From NCBI GenBank assembly GCA_026874595.1, contig CM049309.1, positions 1,526,076-1,590,075 of the forward strand: 64,000 nucleotides of DNA, given 5' to 3'. Below the pieces are notes generated by a model. The model was not told where the DNA came from, searched no databases, and saw only the letters and a program-made list of their open reading frames with translations. Source of the DNA: Sipunculus nudus. Taxonomy: Eukaryota > Annelida > Sipuncula > Golfingiida > Sipunculidae. Position numbers and translations under genes: made by a program. Shown piece by piece: positions 1 through 13,889 of this stretch. How positions within the stretch are numbered: the first letter of the stretch is position 1; every line of letters begins with the position of its first letter.

Positions 1-3000
1 CAGGCACTGATTGCTTCCTCAGTCAGGTTTTCAGTTGGCCTCACCACATTAAATAAGCAAACTAAAACTCCTAATTGATACTTCGTGCAGTTACTGGTAG
101 AAGTTGTCTATGGCTTCATTTTCCATATGAAGCCTGTCTTGGAATCAGCTATAGAACATTACAAAATTTCTGCTTTATTGTAGTTCCCAAGACTGCAAAC
201 AATCATGGACCTATAATTATGTCCCCTAAGTCACAGTAAAAAAATTGAGGCGGTAATCAGCATAAGCACATTGTGCTTGGAGGGAGTATGACTCATGTAC
301 AGAATCCTAGATAATAAATATGTTGAAAGAAAAGAATGAGCACAGGCTGAATATTTTAATAAGACAAATTTTGAACAATGACCTATCATGTAAGATCCTT
401 TTGTCAGTGTGCATTCTTTTCTCAACTAAGAATTGGTACTCTTTCTGGATCTTGTGGTGGATTATGGAACTAGAAGATATGTCTAGTATTTCAAGTAAAA
501 AGAAACAGCTAGACAGGAAAACGTCAAAAATAATTTGAAAAAATCTGATGTTATATATATTTTTACCTTTATTACCAGTATTTGTATGTACTTGACAGTA
601 CTTCATATCCTTCAGCTATTTATTAAGACACTACAACAAAAGATCAAACTTTTCAAGGTTATTAATCATCAATAACTAAAGAATCTATTATAAATTGTTA
701 TGAGCTATTAAAAAACATTTTATTTGCATGTCTGTATAACTTGTGCATATATCCTATAGCTTAAGCAGGTCTTGGCACAGATGAAAACTGACCACTAAGG
801 GCACTGCTCGAGCCTTTTAGGTTTAAAAATCCAGTTATTTTGATTGTGCGATGTTTGCAGCCGATCTACTCAGGAAAGATTGACACCTTTGATTCCCGAA
901 TGCATCTTTAATGGAGCTCCCTTCCTGATTTTAGGTACCCAGCGAGTAAGATTGTCTCTTAACCATCCCTTGATCATGCCCTTTGATTATGGTTGATGTT
1001 ATTTGAAGCATTTTGTATTCCAGACACCCTTGGGCTGCAGACAAAATATTTGCCCTATCATCTCTCTAAAACAGGAAGATCCAGTTGCATACTAAACACA
1101 GTAATACACACCTATGGTATAGACAAGAAGAGGACAAGAAGTTTGCAGAAGGACATGATAGAGTTCATGTTTTTCATAATTTCCATAATATTAGTTCTGA
1201 TCGAAATGGGTTTGTTACATAAAGAACAAACCTTTTACTGATAAAGGACCCAGGTCCTGCCTGCATTAGCAGTAAATAATATTAATATTTTTTCTAAGTA
1301 CATTTGTCCTAATGTCTATCTTTTTATCACTGTTTCACACACACAAACACACACACACACACACACACACAGTTTTTCAGCAGTTTGCTATAAAGATGCA
1401 CTGAAGATTATTAACTATGTTCCTTTTCCAGTTTTAGACTGATTAAAATCCAGTATGACACACTGGGATCTTGGATTCTCTTCTGTTTGCATCATCTCAA
1501 GAACCATCAGATTGATCCCTGTGAAAGTAAAAAAAAAAATTTAAGTCAGGTACCTTTATTTAAGAGGATGTGTGTATACAATTTCACACTGATCAGAAGT
1601 CCAGTCTTGCTACCTTTCTTTGATCTTGTAATTCTTTTATCACATATCAGCTTGAGAATCTGGGCATGTAACAGAGCCCTTATTGAGTACTTCAGCAATA
1701 CCAATAATTTCTAGTTCCAGTTCCTTTTATGTGAAGACGCTTATGAGAAGTCCTGTGACTTCCTGAAAACATGCCACTGTTTATATTCTAATTAATCATA
1801 ATTTTGTTTGGATTGTTAAGTCTGTCAAACTGTCAGACTTTCTTCTGGCCCTTATCTCCCTGTATAATATAGAAGATGAATTACATTAAGAATGGGAGAT
1901 GCAAACTTAAGTCTCTAATTAGACCAGATTAAATGTAAGAAATTTGTACCTAAAATGCAAAAATGTTAAATGTTAGCAAGCTGAAAGGACCACAATAAAC
2001 CACCAAAACTTATCAGAACATTATGGGAAGAAAAACCCTTCAGCACAGTGTTAGGATCTTGTAACTTTTATGCCACAAAGGATTGACAACACAAGTTTTC
2101 ACTTAAAATAATAGAGGTTTCATTGACTAAGAGCTTGCTGTCAGCATGATTATTTAATTAATCAGTCACAAGTTGCCTGATTTACACAGCCATCATGCTG
2201 AATTACATTCTTTAATTTCAGTGATTTACTTTATTAGCCATCACCAGGGCAGGCCAATTTTGGACAGCAGCAGTTCTTTTAAAACAAGACTTTCCTCTCA
2301 AACAGATGAAACTGACTTGACATTGTTTTGCTTAATTCCCACAAAGAAGACCAAAGCCTGTTATATCTTTTTAAAATAATTTTAATTTACAGATTTGAAT
2401 GAATCCTTGTGGGGTCTGGGTCTTGCCCATGACATAAAGATGTACCCATTATAGAGATTACCAATCACTGAGTCTATACTTGACGAGGGACCTCTTTCAG
2501 TGTCCAAAATAGAGAAGTGTCTGCAGTAAAGAGATGCCCATAAGGAAGGGTTTAGTATGTGTTTTGTCATGTGGCATGACAAAGCAGCCCAAATGCTGCA
2601 TGCACAGAGTGATCTGGATTTTGCATGTTTTCATGAAAACTTACCCGTACTTAGTAACAGAAGATATTTTCTAAGCTGTGAACAAATTTGATTATATTCC
2701 AACACCATTTGATTAAATTAAGTAGTACATTGGTAAAAATTATCAGGAAATTGTGACCCATTAGCCATAACAATCAGCTGATGATTCTAAATTATTAGTC
2801 ACGTGGATAAATCTGCTGAAAGAATGAAACCTTTAAAGAATACTGTAAAATGACTTAATGTAAGAAGTACAGCAGCCATGTAATGTTTAAGTTAATTATA
2901 AGATTAAGTCACAGTTTTATCAGTTCAGAAGACAGCTTCACCATTTAGACTTTGAAGTAATAAGTGAAACGTGTTTAAATGAAGTAATTTATATTGAAAA

Positions 3001-3104
3001 ACTTATTTACTGATTAAATAATAAATAAGAACATACAAGAGTGAACATTTAACCATGATTTATATCAAGCCTGGTAACACAGTTGATATCTCTTGGGTAA
3101 ACAG
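1..3104. other. AT-rich non-coding stretch, no gene recognised
   Basis: I see no convincing coding region or long repeat here. Open frames are all under 100 codons and have no recognisable protein content. A (CA)n microsatellite sits at about 1337-1371. A possible exon-like segment starting after an AG at 860 is discussed among the rejected items. This is either intergenic DNA or intron. Confidence 0.5.
1337..1371. repeat. (CA)n microsatellite
   Basis: The sequence shows a run of about 17 CA dinucleotides with one interruption (ACAAAC). It is an ordinary simple repeat. Confidence 0.9.
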
Positions 3105-3207
3105 CAGACATCGCCTTTGATCTTAGATCCTTTGGGGCTGGGTGTGAGCCAAGACGTTGGCAGACCAGGCAAGCAGAAACTGTTAGATGTGTTCTATGGA
3201 CTGTCAG
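3105..3207 (+). CDS. Possible internal exon of an unidentified gene
   Basis: An open segment is preceded by AG (3103-3104) and followed by a good donor, CAG|GTAATG, at 3208. Its translation in the open frame (for example LDPLGLGVSQDVGRPGKQ, then KLLDVFYGLSG) looks more protein-like than its AT-rich surroundings, and its GC content is visibly higher. I do not recognise the protein, and it does not match FAM91A1 as I know it. The upstream polypyrimidine tract is poor. It could be a chance open stretch; transcript data would settle it. Confidence 0.22.
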
Positions 3208-3370
3208 GTAATGAATTTAGATGGTTTTCATGGCACAGGGGACCAAACTTGGAAAGCTTCTACAGCAAGCTTGACAGTCAGATTTATTTTTATCATTTGA
3301 GTGACTCCTGTATAATATTTTGTATTTGATTGTTAAGAATATTTGGGCTGGAACAATGTTATCTCATGAT

Positions 3371-6043
3371 CAATATGATACAAATCAAGAAACTTTATTA
3401 ATATAAGATACACAATATGATACAAATCAAGAAACTTTATTAATATAAGATACACAATATGATACAAATCAAGAAACTTTATTAATATAAGATACACAAT
3501 ATGATACAAATCAAGAAACTTTATTAATATAAGATACACAATATGATACAAATCAAGAAACTTTATTAATATAAGATACACAATATGATACAAATCAAGA
3601 AACTTTATTAATATAAGATACACAATATGATACAAATCAAGAAACTTTATTAATATAAGATACACAATATGATACAAATCAAGAAACTTTATTAATATAA
3701 GATACACAATACGATACAAATCAAGAAACTTTATTAATATAAGATACACAATATGATACAAATCAAGAAACTTTATTAATATAAGATACACAATATGATA
3801 CAAATCAAGAAACTTTTTTAATATAAGATACACAGTATGATACAAATCAAGAAACTTTATTAATATAAGATACACAATATGATACAAATCAAGAAACTTT
3901 ATTAATAAAAGATACACAATATGATACAAATCAAGAAACTTTATTAATATAAGATACACAATATGATACAAATCAAGAAACTTTATTAATATAAGATACA
4001 CAATATGATACAAATCAAGAAACTTTATTAATATAAGATACACAATATGATACAAATCAAGAAACTTTATTAATATAAGATACACAATATGATACAAATC
4101 AAGAAACTTTATTAATATAAGATACACAATATGATACAAATCAAGAAACTTTATTAATATAAGATACACAATATGATACAAATCAAGAAACTTTATTAAT
4201 ATAAGATACACAATATGATACAAATCAAGAAACTTTATTAATATAAGATACACAATATGATACAAATCAAGAAACTTTATTAATATAAGATACACAATAT
4301 GATACAAATCAAGAAACTTTATTAATATAAGATACACAATATGATACAAATCAAGAAACTTTATTAATATAAGATACACAATATGATACAAATCAAGAAA
4401 CTTTATTAATATAAGATACACAATATGATACAAATCAAGAAACTTTATTAATATAAGATACACAATATGATACAAATCAAGAAACTTTATTAATATAAGA
4501 TACAAAATATGATACAAATCAAGAAACTTTATTAATATAAGATACACAATATGATACAAATCAAGAAACTTTATTAATATAAGATACACAATATGATACA
4601 AATCAAGAAACTTTATTAATATAAGATATACAATATGATACAAATCAAGAAACTTTATTAATATAAGATACACAATATGATACAAATCAAGGTATTTTAT
4701 TAATATAAGATACACAATATGATACAAATCAAGAAACTTTATTAATATAAGATACACAATATGATACAAATCAAGAAACTTTATTAATATAAGATACACA
4801 ATATGATACAAATCAAGAAACTTTATTAATATAAGATACACAATATGATACAAATCAAGAAACTATAAATATAAGATACACAATATGATACAAATCAAGA
4901 AACTTTATTAATATAAGATACACAATATGATACAAATCAAGAAACTTTATTAATATAAGATACACAATATGATACAAATCAAGAAACTTTATTAATATAA
5001 GATACACAATATGATACAAATCAAGAAACTTTATTAATATAAGATACACAATATGATACAAATCAAGAAACTTTATTAATATAAGATACACAATATGATA
5101 CAAATCAAGAAACTTTATTAATATAAGATACACAATATGATACAAATCAAGAAACTTTATTAATATAAGATACACAATATGATACAAATCAAGAAACTTT
5201 ATTAATATAAGATACACAATATGATACAAATCAAGAAACTTTATTAATATAAGATACACAATATGATACAAATCAAGAAACTTTATTAATATAAGATACA
5301 CAATATGATACAAATCAAGGTACTTTATTAATATAAGATACACAATATGATACAAATAAAAAAACTTTATTAATATAAGATACACAATATGATACAAATC
5401 AAGGTACTTTATTAATATAAGATACACAATATGATACAAATCAAGAAACTTTATTAATATAAGATACACAATATGATACAAATCAAGAATCTTTATTAAT
5501 ATAAGATACACAATATGATACAAATCAAGAAACTTTATTAATATAAGATACACAATATGATACAAATCAAGAAACTTTATTAATATAAGATACACAATAC
5601 GATACAAATCAAGAAACTTTATTAATATAAGATACACAATACGATACAAATCAAGAAACTTTATTAATATAAGATACACAATACGATACAAATCAAGAAA
5701 CTTTATTAATATAAGATACACAATATGATACAAATCAAGAAACTTTATTAATATAAGATACACAATATGATACAAATCAAGAAACTTTATTAATATAAGA
5801 TACACAATATGATACAAATCAAGAAACTTTATTAATATAAGATACACAATATGATACAAATCAAGAAACTTTATTAATATAAGATACACAATATGATACA
5901 AATCAAGAATCTTTATTAATATAAGATACACAATATGATACAAATCAAGAAACTTTATTAATATAAGATACACAATATGATACAAATCAAGAAACTTTAT
6001 TAATATAAGATACACAATATGATACAAATCAAGGTACTTTATT
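3371..6043. repeat. 42-bp satellite array (about 64 copies)
   Basis: Tandem copies of a 42-bp AT-rich unit run without a break, for example 3389-3430, with core AATATGATACAAATCAAG and then AAACTTTATTAATATAAG. Copies are nearly identical. Recurring variants include AAGGTACTTT or AAGGTATTTT for AAGAAACTTT (about 4690, 5318, 5402, 6032), ATACGATAC for ATATGATAC (three neighbours at 5598-5685), and a 2-bp deletion near 4863. Because 42 is a multiple of three and the minus strand lacks stops, long artificial frames appear (14-residue unit containing LYHIVYLILIKFLD). These are not genes. The left edge follows CTCATGAT and the right edge precedes ATATCCCCAGAC. Confidence 0.97.
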
Positions 6044-9000
6044 ATATCCCCAGACATTTTGGAAATCCCATCTCAACTATTTGATTTCCAAACTCATCTG
6101 AATTCCCAGGTACACGGTGACATACATATATATATATAATTTATATACACTAATATATGTATAAGTAGAAATGATCTGCGGGTATGCAGTCTTTCCTCTG
6201 CGGTCACACAGCGCTCTATGTTTACATACCTAATTAAAAGCTTTGGCCCAGCTTTGTCCAACAGTTGGCACTAAAAACTGTAACTGGGCATTTATTAATG
6301 AAACTTCCCAATGAAGAACTTCAGAACTGCTCTGTCAGATTTGACAGCTCACAGAACACTGTTGGATGTACTTGCAAAAAAAAATATTTTGAATTGAATG
6401 GATTTAATGTTAACGATATTGAATGGATTTAATATTAATAATCATTAACAGTTTAATCGAGGGCTTGCAATTCATTGCATCGATTCTTTGATGCATTGTT
6501 TCACCCCTACACTATAGGTGTCTGTTTTTTTTGGTGCTCTGTATTTTTTTTTAAATTTTGATTCAAGGGAAATGGGTTGTAACTCCTTTGAATTATCTCT
6601 TTTGATTTCAAAGTTTTCTGCATTATATGCATTCTTTGTACTAAAACCAGAGTTTTCCTCAAGGGCCTTACCAATGTTTCATCTGGAAATAGAAACTTTA
6701 TCTATAGATGATATCTTAGCTGAGGGTTATTAATGTGGATTTTGTATGTTCTCATTTAAACCTGTGAGATTTTGAATTTTGAGTTTAGTCAGATTAGACT
6801 TTTTTGCTGATTTTCATAGAATCTGTTTTAGTAATACAGTCATTTTAAATGTTAAATCAGAGAGGGAGTTGAGTAGTCTTTATTTTCTGTTTTTGTGACC
6901 TTTTAGAAAAGCCAGTTATATTAGTTGTTGATTCTGTGTATGTATGTATATAAAATGAATGACAGTAAATAATTGTTTACATCTTATCTGTATTTAGCAG
7001 ATACCATTACATTTCCAGAAGAGAACTGTATTCCACATATGCTTAACATGTCTACTAAATGAATAGACTCTTTTAATGTCATATTTAAATACCTCATGAT
7101 ACCCCTTCCACATTAACACGAGACCAAATGACCAAACCTCTCCCTACCTTTATGATCTTTAAAAGGCACTAAAGCAGTTAAGAATGGGACAGTTAACTCA
7201 TTTTGAGAAACCTGCTTGGATCTGATACATATAGCATTAGTGGGCAGGATTTAAGTTACATTTAATACAGTCATGAATTCATGATTAAACATAATTGTAT
7301 TTTGTCATAATACCATTCAATTTTCCCTAGTTGACTATTTGCAGATATTTACAAATATTAAGAACCCAACACTTTTATGGGACATGATAAAACTTTGACA
7401 GAAGTTTGTTGTGGTTTTATGGTACAGCTAAACATTTTTCCTAAATTTTTATGACAGTATAAAAGTCCAATTGAGTTGTTATGAAAATACCATCGGCATA
7501 ATTGTACTATTAGTTATGAGCATATATTATGTTTATTTCATTTCAAGTATAGAATAAGATGTTATTTTAATATGTTGTGATTACAGCAGTATGGATATAG
7601 TTTTAGGCCAGATATATGAACATTATATGATATAGGTCTTAACATTGTTATTAATATGATCTATGAGAAAGGTGTATTATTAAAACCTTTGATACACATT
7701 GTAAATGACTCATTCACTTTATCTGGTTACCATAGATATTGCAGAAGCGAGAAACTGTTTGTGACACGGTAAACAGATGTTCAGAGTCAGGTCGTGCAAG
7801 AATCAATAGGATCTTGAGGCTCATGGTGGCGTTGTTCCCACAATTTCTTCATATCAGACACTAGATTATTGCTATATAACATGCCAGTGCTCTGCTTCAA
7901 GTCCAGTCTTGCAGTGATTTTTCCTGACTCAGAGGTAGCACATCTCAGGCCAGAAAGCCCTCAGTAAAATGTTATGATCAATATCAAATTCATATACATT
8001 GTAATGCCAAAATTATCCAGGCTGTGCTTCTTGAGAAATTGATGCATATATTCTCATATTTTATGGCTCATATATTGAGCTCAGTTTTCTTTTGTAACAA
8101 CAATTAAACATTAATTAAATGTAGCAAGTCTAAGCCTGGCAAATACGCCTGCCTGTTAAATTGTCCCTATTAAATAATGCAGTTTATGAGAATTTTAGTA
8201 ATAATCGTAAGTTTTCTCACGTTTACCTTTTATATTGGATATTTTAGAATAACATAAAGGAATATCAACAGATGTCCACACTGATATCCTCTAAATGGAA
8301 CAATGTGGTCATTTAAAGAGAATTAGAAGTCATTCAAGAGTTTAGTGGAATGTGTGAAAATTATTTGTCATAGCATCTGCTAAGGAGGGTTATGTTGTGA
8401 CTTAGTTTGTGTTTTGGTGTCCCTGTGAGTTTACCTACCTGTCGGCTAGGTTACTTAAATGTTTTGTGTGGGTAATACTAAAATGTAAATGGTTTTCATG
8501 GTCCTGATGACAGGAGGAGTCAATTACATTAATATTAGTTGAGGTCTACAGAAAGATGACCCAGTCTAGTCTGCCTCATCCTCCCTTATCACCTCACAAA
8601 TATAATGGGTCTTTTGTTATTCAGTTCATCAGTACAGTTAGTCTTCACTGGAAATGCAGCGAGGGTTTTAATCCTTCTACAGAAGCACCATGCAGGATAT
8701 ATTTACACTTAGCCTTTTGCTGGGAAACTTCACTATAGCATTGTTTTCATTTATTTAAATATTAAAAATTAAAATACTAGGTTTTGTAACACTTCTGTTG
8801 ACTGTATAATGGATGGACATTATGGCTTTGAATCAAGTCTCTAATGCTCTAACCAGTCACCAGTGACATGTTTACAAATCATTGTTATATTGTTCTTTCC
8901 ATTGATCTGTTTTCTAATGCTTATCACAGATCATTGAAAATAAGTTTTTAAGTAAACATGGAATGTAAATTTCCTGAAGAAATTCAGAGAAATGATAGCC

Positions 9001-10519
9001 CATTCAATGATTATGGCAAAACATCATAAAAATATAATGTGCATGAGTATGGCAAAATATAATATATATGATGTGCAGACATTATAAGGCCATTAATTAC
9101 ATTTGGAGTAGATCAGTAAAAGTAAACAGTGGCTGAAGTTATTTTGCATTAAACTCGCAGTATTGGAGACTTAAAGAGTTCATCTGTCAAATTGAAAATT
9201 AATTATTTTTCTCCTTATAAACGGCGTTTTCATCCCCTGAGATCTATCTTATTTGTAAAGCCCAGGGCTTTCCTCAACCACCCAAAAAAAAAAGAAACTG
9301 ATTGAGACATGATTAATATTCATTATTCAACAACCACGCCTGAGATATTGACACCTGAATAATATTGAATCAACCATGTATGTTACTAGGATAATGACAG
9401 ATAAATACAGGCATGGATTGGCCACTTTGTTGAGAATGACACATCATCCTCGTCATCTAGTGAATACTCAGCTGTACCTTTCTGTTTTTCTGTCTTTAAT
9501 TTATTTCAACCTGCTTTCTAAGCTGAGTTCTTTCCACCTTCAGGAGAACAGTTTCTAGATTTTAAAAATTCTAACACATGGTTCAGGAAGGAATGTGATT
9601 CTGCATACAAATCTATTGTTTGACGTTATTATGAAGGACTGCAAGACTGCCCAGGCAGATAAATGAGGCTGTTCAGCATTTGCAGACCTGTGGCTGCCAT
9701 CCCAGCAGCGCGCGATGTAGGTTCCGTCTGTCATCATTTAAAAGTGAATTTTTATTATTACATGTATATGCATTTGATGAGTATCTTCCTACCTGTCACT
9801 TCAGTCATGAAAAATTGGACATTCTGCCATATATATTAAAATCCTCTGCAATTGATTTCCTTATTAATAGTTGTCAGAGATCAGGATTTAAAAAAGTTAT
9901 AGATGTAGGAAAAAATCTCCTAAAATCCATCAGCATGTATCAGTGGAGAGGACAATAATTGTATTGTTATTTGATCAAGTTTAATTATTCAGTACCTCAA
10001 TGAATTTAATCAAGCTGAGCATATGAAAACACATTTTGGCCTTTGAAATTTATCATCTAGCTGCCCACATGGCAAGTAACTACAATAACTGTTGTCTCCA
10101 ATTTCAAATTCATTTTAATCAGGATTCCTTAAATATTTTAGAAGTATTATATATTTTTTGTTCCATTAATGATGTTTTCAAAGTTGTTCCTGGCAGCTTA
10201 CATCTGTCAGCTGTTCTTTGCAATGGAGACCTCCCAAAACAGATGGACACAGTGTCAGTTTAATTAATCCTAGAAAAGCTGTATAAAAGTTATGAATTGA
10301 CTGTCATTTAATTGATCCTGCAAAGAAAATAAATGAACTTCTGCAATTTTTCATATTTCAGATGAAAGATAATTTATATGTTTTCTGTGAGTGCCTGGAT
10401 GCTTGATTGAAATTAGAACCTTTGGGTGTAACTGAATTTTCTGAACATGGATGGACAAACACAGGAACTGTCTTTTCAAGTGGATTATATTTCAAAGATA
10501 TGAAAACATTGGTTTTGTT
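6044..10519. other. Unique AT-rich non-coding stretch
   Basis: No gene, RNA gene or long repeat was recognised. A short (TA)n tract lies near 6123-6160. The open frames (up to 92 codons, at 9680-9958) have no protein-like composition, splice context or known motif. This is plausibly intron or intergenic DNA. Confidence 0.5.
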
Positions 10520-13133
10520 AGCTCAGCTGACTATAAGTCATCTGAGCTATAGTCGTGGTCCATTGTCCGTCGTCCGTCCGTCTGTCCGTCCGTCCGTCCG
10601 TCCGTCCGTAGATGTGGCACGTTTTGAAACCGTAAGACCTAGGAATCCAAAATTCAGCATAATGTTAGATGTCCCCAAGATCTCCTACCAAGCCGAAAAC
10701 TGGGTCTTTGCGACTTCATTCCTTTGAGAAATTAAGGAAAAAACCTCAATTTTTTATTAAAAACCTATTTTCACACTTTAGGACTGCCTAATATCAAAAC
10801 CACTCATCTGTTTTTCCTCATATTTCCTATAAATAATCCTCTATATAAGTCCTATGTACATGCCAGAAATTAGGTCTGTATTATTTAATTTAAAAAAGTT
10901 ATGGGCCCAAACATAATGCATTTTGTAAATAATCAGGAAAGAAATTTTATCACTTAACACAAAACTTGTTAAAGCTAAGCACTTTTTTTCCAGTAATATT
11001 ACTTTTATTAATCAAAATTAAATTGTATACCCAAAATTAGATCAAAATCTTTTAAATTTTTAAAAATATTAGCAAAAATAAAAAATTGGTACCTTTAATT
11101 TTGCCCAACTTTGACCATGGCACGTTTTTTTGCTGTAACTGCTGTGGATTTAATTTTCACAGCATGTTTTTGTTAGCATTTCAACTGTTAACACCAAAAA
11201 TTTGAAACCAGTTGATCAAAAACTGTAGATTTTATTCAAGTTTTCAAGCACCATGTCACATATTGCTAGTGTTATGCAGTTTGCTAGAGCTCAGCTCCCG
11301 AGCTTCAGCTCAAAGTTCCTTAAATTTGGCATACAGTTAGATTTCTCCAAAATCCCCTACCATGCCAAGAATTTGGTCACTAGGACTTAATTCCTTCGAG
11401 ATATCAATGAAAAACTTCATTTTTCCATTAAAAACCCAATGTTACACTTTAAGACTGCCTAATATCAAAACCACTGATTTGACTTTGATCATATATAATA
11501 TACATATTTTTCTATACATTCACTATGCACATGCCAGAAATGATGTCAGTATTGTGTATTTTTTTTAAGTTATGGGCCCAAACATAATGCACTTTGTAAA
11601 AAATCAAGAAATATATTTACTCCCTTAACAAGGGCATTGCTGAAGCTAGAGATTTTTTTTGTCAGGGATGTAACATTATTTAATCAAGATTCAATTGAAT
11701 ACCCAAAATTAGTTCTGAATTTTTCAAATTTTATAAGTTATTAGTATAAATATAAAATTAGTACCTTAAATTTTGCCCAACTGTGACCAAGGCACGTTTG
11801 TTTCCCGTGAGCACTGTTGATATAATTTTCATATCATGCACACATAAGGATTTCAGCTTTTTAGTTTAGAAAGCTGAAAGAAATTTGCCAAATATTGTAG
11901 CTTTTATTAATGTTTTTTATGAGACCCTGTCAGACTTTGGCTCTCTCCAGCCCCTCTTGAGTCACCTGTATGTTGACCTTGTTGACCTTTCATCAAATTA
12001 TGCACGCTTGAGGGGAGAATCCAGGCAGCTTATGGCCAGCCACAGTTGATCCAGGTGTTCAACCCAACTCATCCAGTAGTTTTAACCAACAACATAACAA
12101 TAAACAATAAATTAATAAATTTTTATTGGTTTTTAATAACAAATTAAAGAAAAAAAGAAAAGGAATTTGTTAGTTTATAATAACAGGAAATTAACTTGCA
12201 GTTACTGATGATATAAGAATCTTGTATCGATGGGTAGAATGTCACATATTCCAAATAACACCATGCAGTCACCAATGACATTTTTCAGTTCATTTTTAAT
12301 GATAAAGAAGTAAATCATATTATTTATTACTAATCATTAAGGATTATATGAAGGAAATTAATGATAGACAAAGATGCAGTTGATAATATTAATATAGATT
12401 CCTACTGTGTCTAGTGTGTACATTGATGTGAAATTAGTCCAAAATGAATTTTTTACAGTTATTTTTTAATATAAATAAAAGCCATAAAACCAGGTACTTA
12501 TGATCATTATTTAAATGTGTGAAATTTGTATATTCTGGATTCTCAACATCATTGTTTGGTGAAAACTGAATAAATACCAGACATGGTGCGAATACTTTGT
12601 AATTGTATTTAAATACGAATATGATTATGTACTCCATTATAAAATTTCTTGCATAAAGAATGGGAATTCAGGTAAGATTGAAAGTATATGAATACTCGTG
12701 CAAATACTTTCAAAATGTATTCATGAATGCATTCATGAATATATTCTTTAATATTATTTTAATAATCATATCAGTTATATTTCTTTTTAAAAAATCATAT
12801 AATTCTCTTATTATTTTTAATAAAAATTATATTTGGGACAATATTTGTAATTTTTTTAATAAATAGTTAAACTCTTATATTATATGTTCTGCTTATAAGT
12901 TATATGGCCAAGTCAAAATCTGTGTGACAGTAGTACTCCATTTGTTAATAAAATAAATGAAATCAATCCTCTTCCCTGTCTTCAAAGGTACTATCAAAAT
13001 CATACATAAGCTAAACAACAACTCATAATACAGCTTATATTTATTACCACACAAAACCAGCATGTGCCTCATTTCTAAGTAATATTTTTTTATCATATAT
13101 AACAGCTGAGCGTCGTGACCCATAGGTCCCTTG
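10520..13133 (+). mobile_element. Family 1 element, full-length copy (Helentron-like, non-autonomous)
   Basis: This 2.6-kb repeat starts AGCTCAGCTGACTATAAG, preceded by T's, and ends CAGCTGAGCG, GACCCATAGGTC, CCTTG, followed by T's. The ends carry a subterminal inverted repeat (GCTCAGCTGA against TCAGCTGAGC), and a short palindrome (GACC/GGTC) sits just before the 3' end. A (GTCC)n stretch lies at 10565-10608. The core holds two related direct repeats of about 670 bp (near 10630-11300 and 11310-11950), each with a block ending GACTGCCTAATATCAAAACC. There is no coding capacity. Other copies lie at 50535, 52865 and 43851. Known Helentron-type non-autonomous elements share this layout; assignment to that class is inference. 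Confidence 0.75.
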
Positions 13134-13454
13134 TTTTTAAGCATTAAATGAAGCCAAAGGAATAGCAAGAATACTCTCACCCTTTTTATATGTTAAGGTT
13201 TGCAGATGTTGATTTCAAAGGGCTGATGTTGAATTCAAGGTTATACACATCCAGAACTTGAAACTTTGCCATTTCAATTTGAAGCATTGTAAAAAATCAG
13301 AGAAAGAATTCATGTTAATATTCTGTGATCTTGAAAATTGTTCAGTGCATGTAAGAAACTTCAGGAAACTATGAATTGTAAAATATGTAACAGGTCACCA
13401 GGTTAAATCTTAACTCTGAGACTTTATCTGGTTCTCATCTTTACTGCCAGGTAA

Positions 13455-13670
13455 TAATGCCAAAATCCAGAGGGGGGGGGGGGGGGATCAGGGGGTCCAA
13501 AACCCCTCCTTTTGGAGCTGCAACAACCTTTTTTCAGGGTGTCAAATCAATTTTTTCCTGCCTGGTTCCCTCCCTGTCTGGAACAGAAGAGCTTTTTTTT
13601 TTGTTTTTTATTAGTCCTTCTGGGTTAGACCCTCCCCTTTCAGAAATCCTGGATCCACCCCTAGACGTAT
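13455..13670. mobile_element. Short remnant resembling a small TIR transposon (GGATCCA-type ends)
   Basis: After a 15-G run (13472-13486) the segment reads GATCAGGGGGTCC near its left end and CTGGATCCACCCCTAG near its right end. This resembles small non-autonomous DNA transposons with CAGGGGCGGATCCAG-like termini that I know from many invertebrates. A more decayed relative is at 17539-17670. The left terminus is degraded, so class and limits are uncertain. Confidence 0.35.
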
Positions 13671-13889
13671 CACCAAGGTTGAAACCATACTCACTAGTTG
13701 GTGGAATATGTGCTATAGAATCCTTGGTTTGAGGATATTTGTACAGTTAAAAAATTGCATAAATGCTATTTGCCAAAAATTGATGGATATTAAGGTTGAA
13801 ACACTTTCCTTTCGTTTGTCTCACTTAAACTTGAATAACCATAATTTAAATGTAAGGTTTTGCATAATGACACTGATAAGAACTGTTAT

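Noticed and set aside
861-941. Exon-like segment after TGTTTGCAG, possibly ending at a GTAAGA at about 950 or as a last exon with a stop
   Set aside because: Two different frames are possible, neither gives a recognised protein, and the segment is short. I could not choose between chance and a real exon.
3333-6057. Minus-strand frames of 506 and 400 codons
   Set aside because: They consist of a 14-residue unit repeated along the 42-bp satellite, with no unique sequence and no domain. Stop-free length follows from the unit being a multiple of three.
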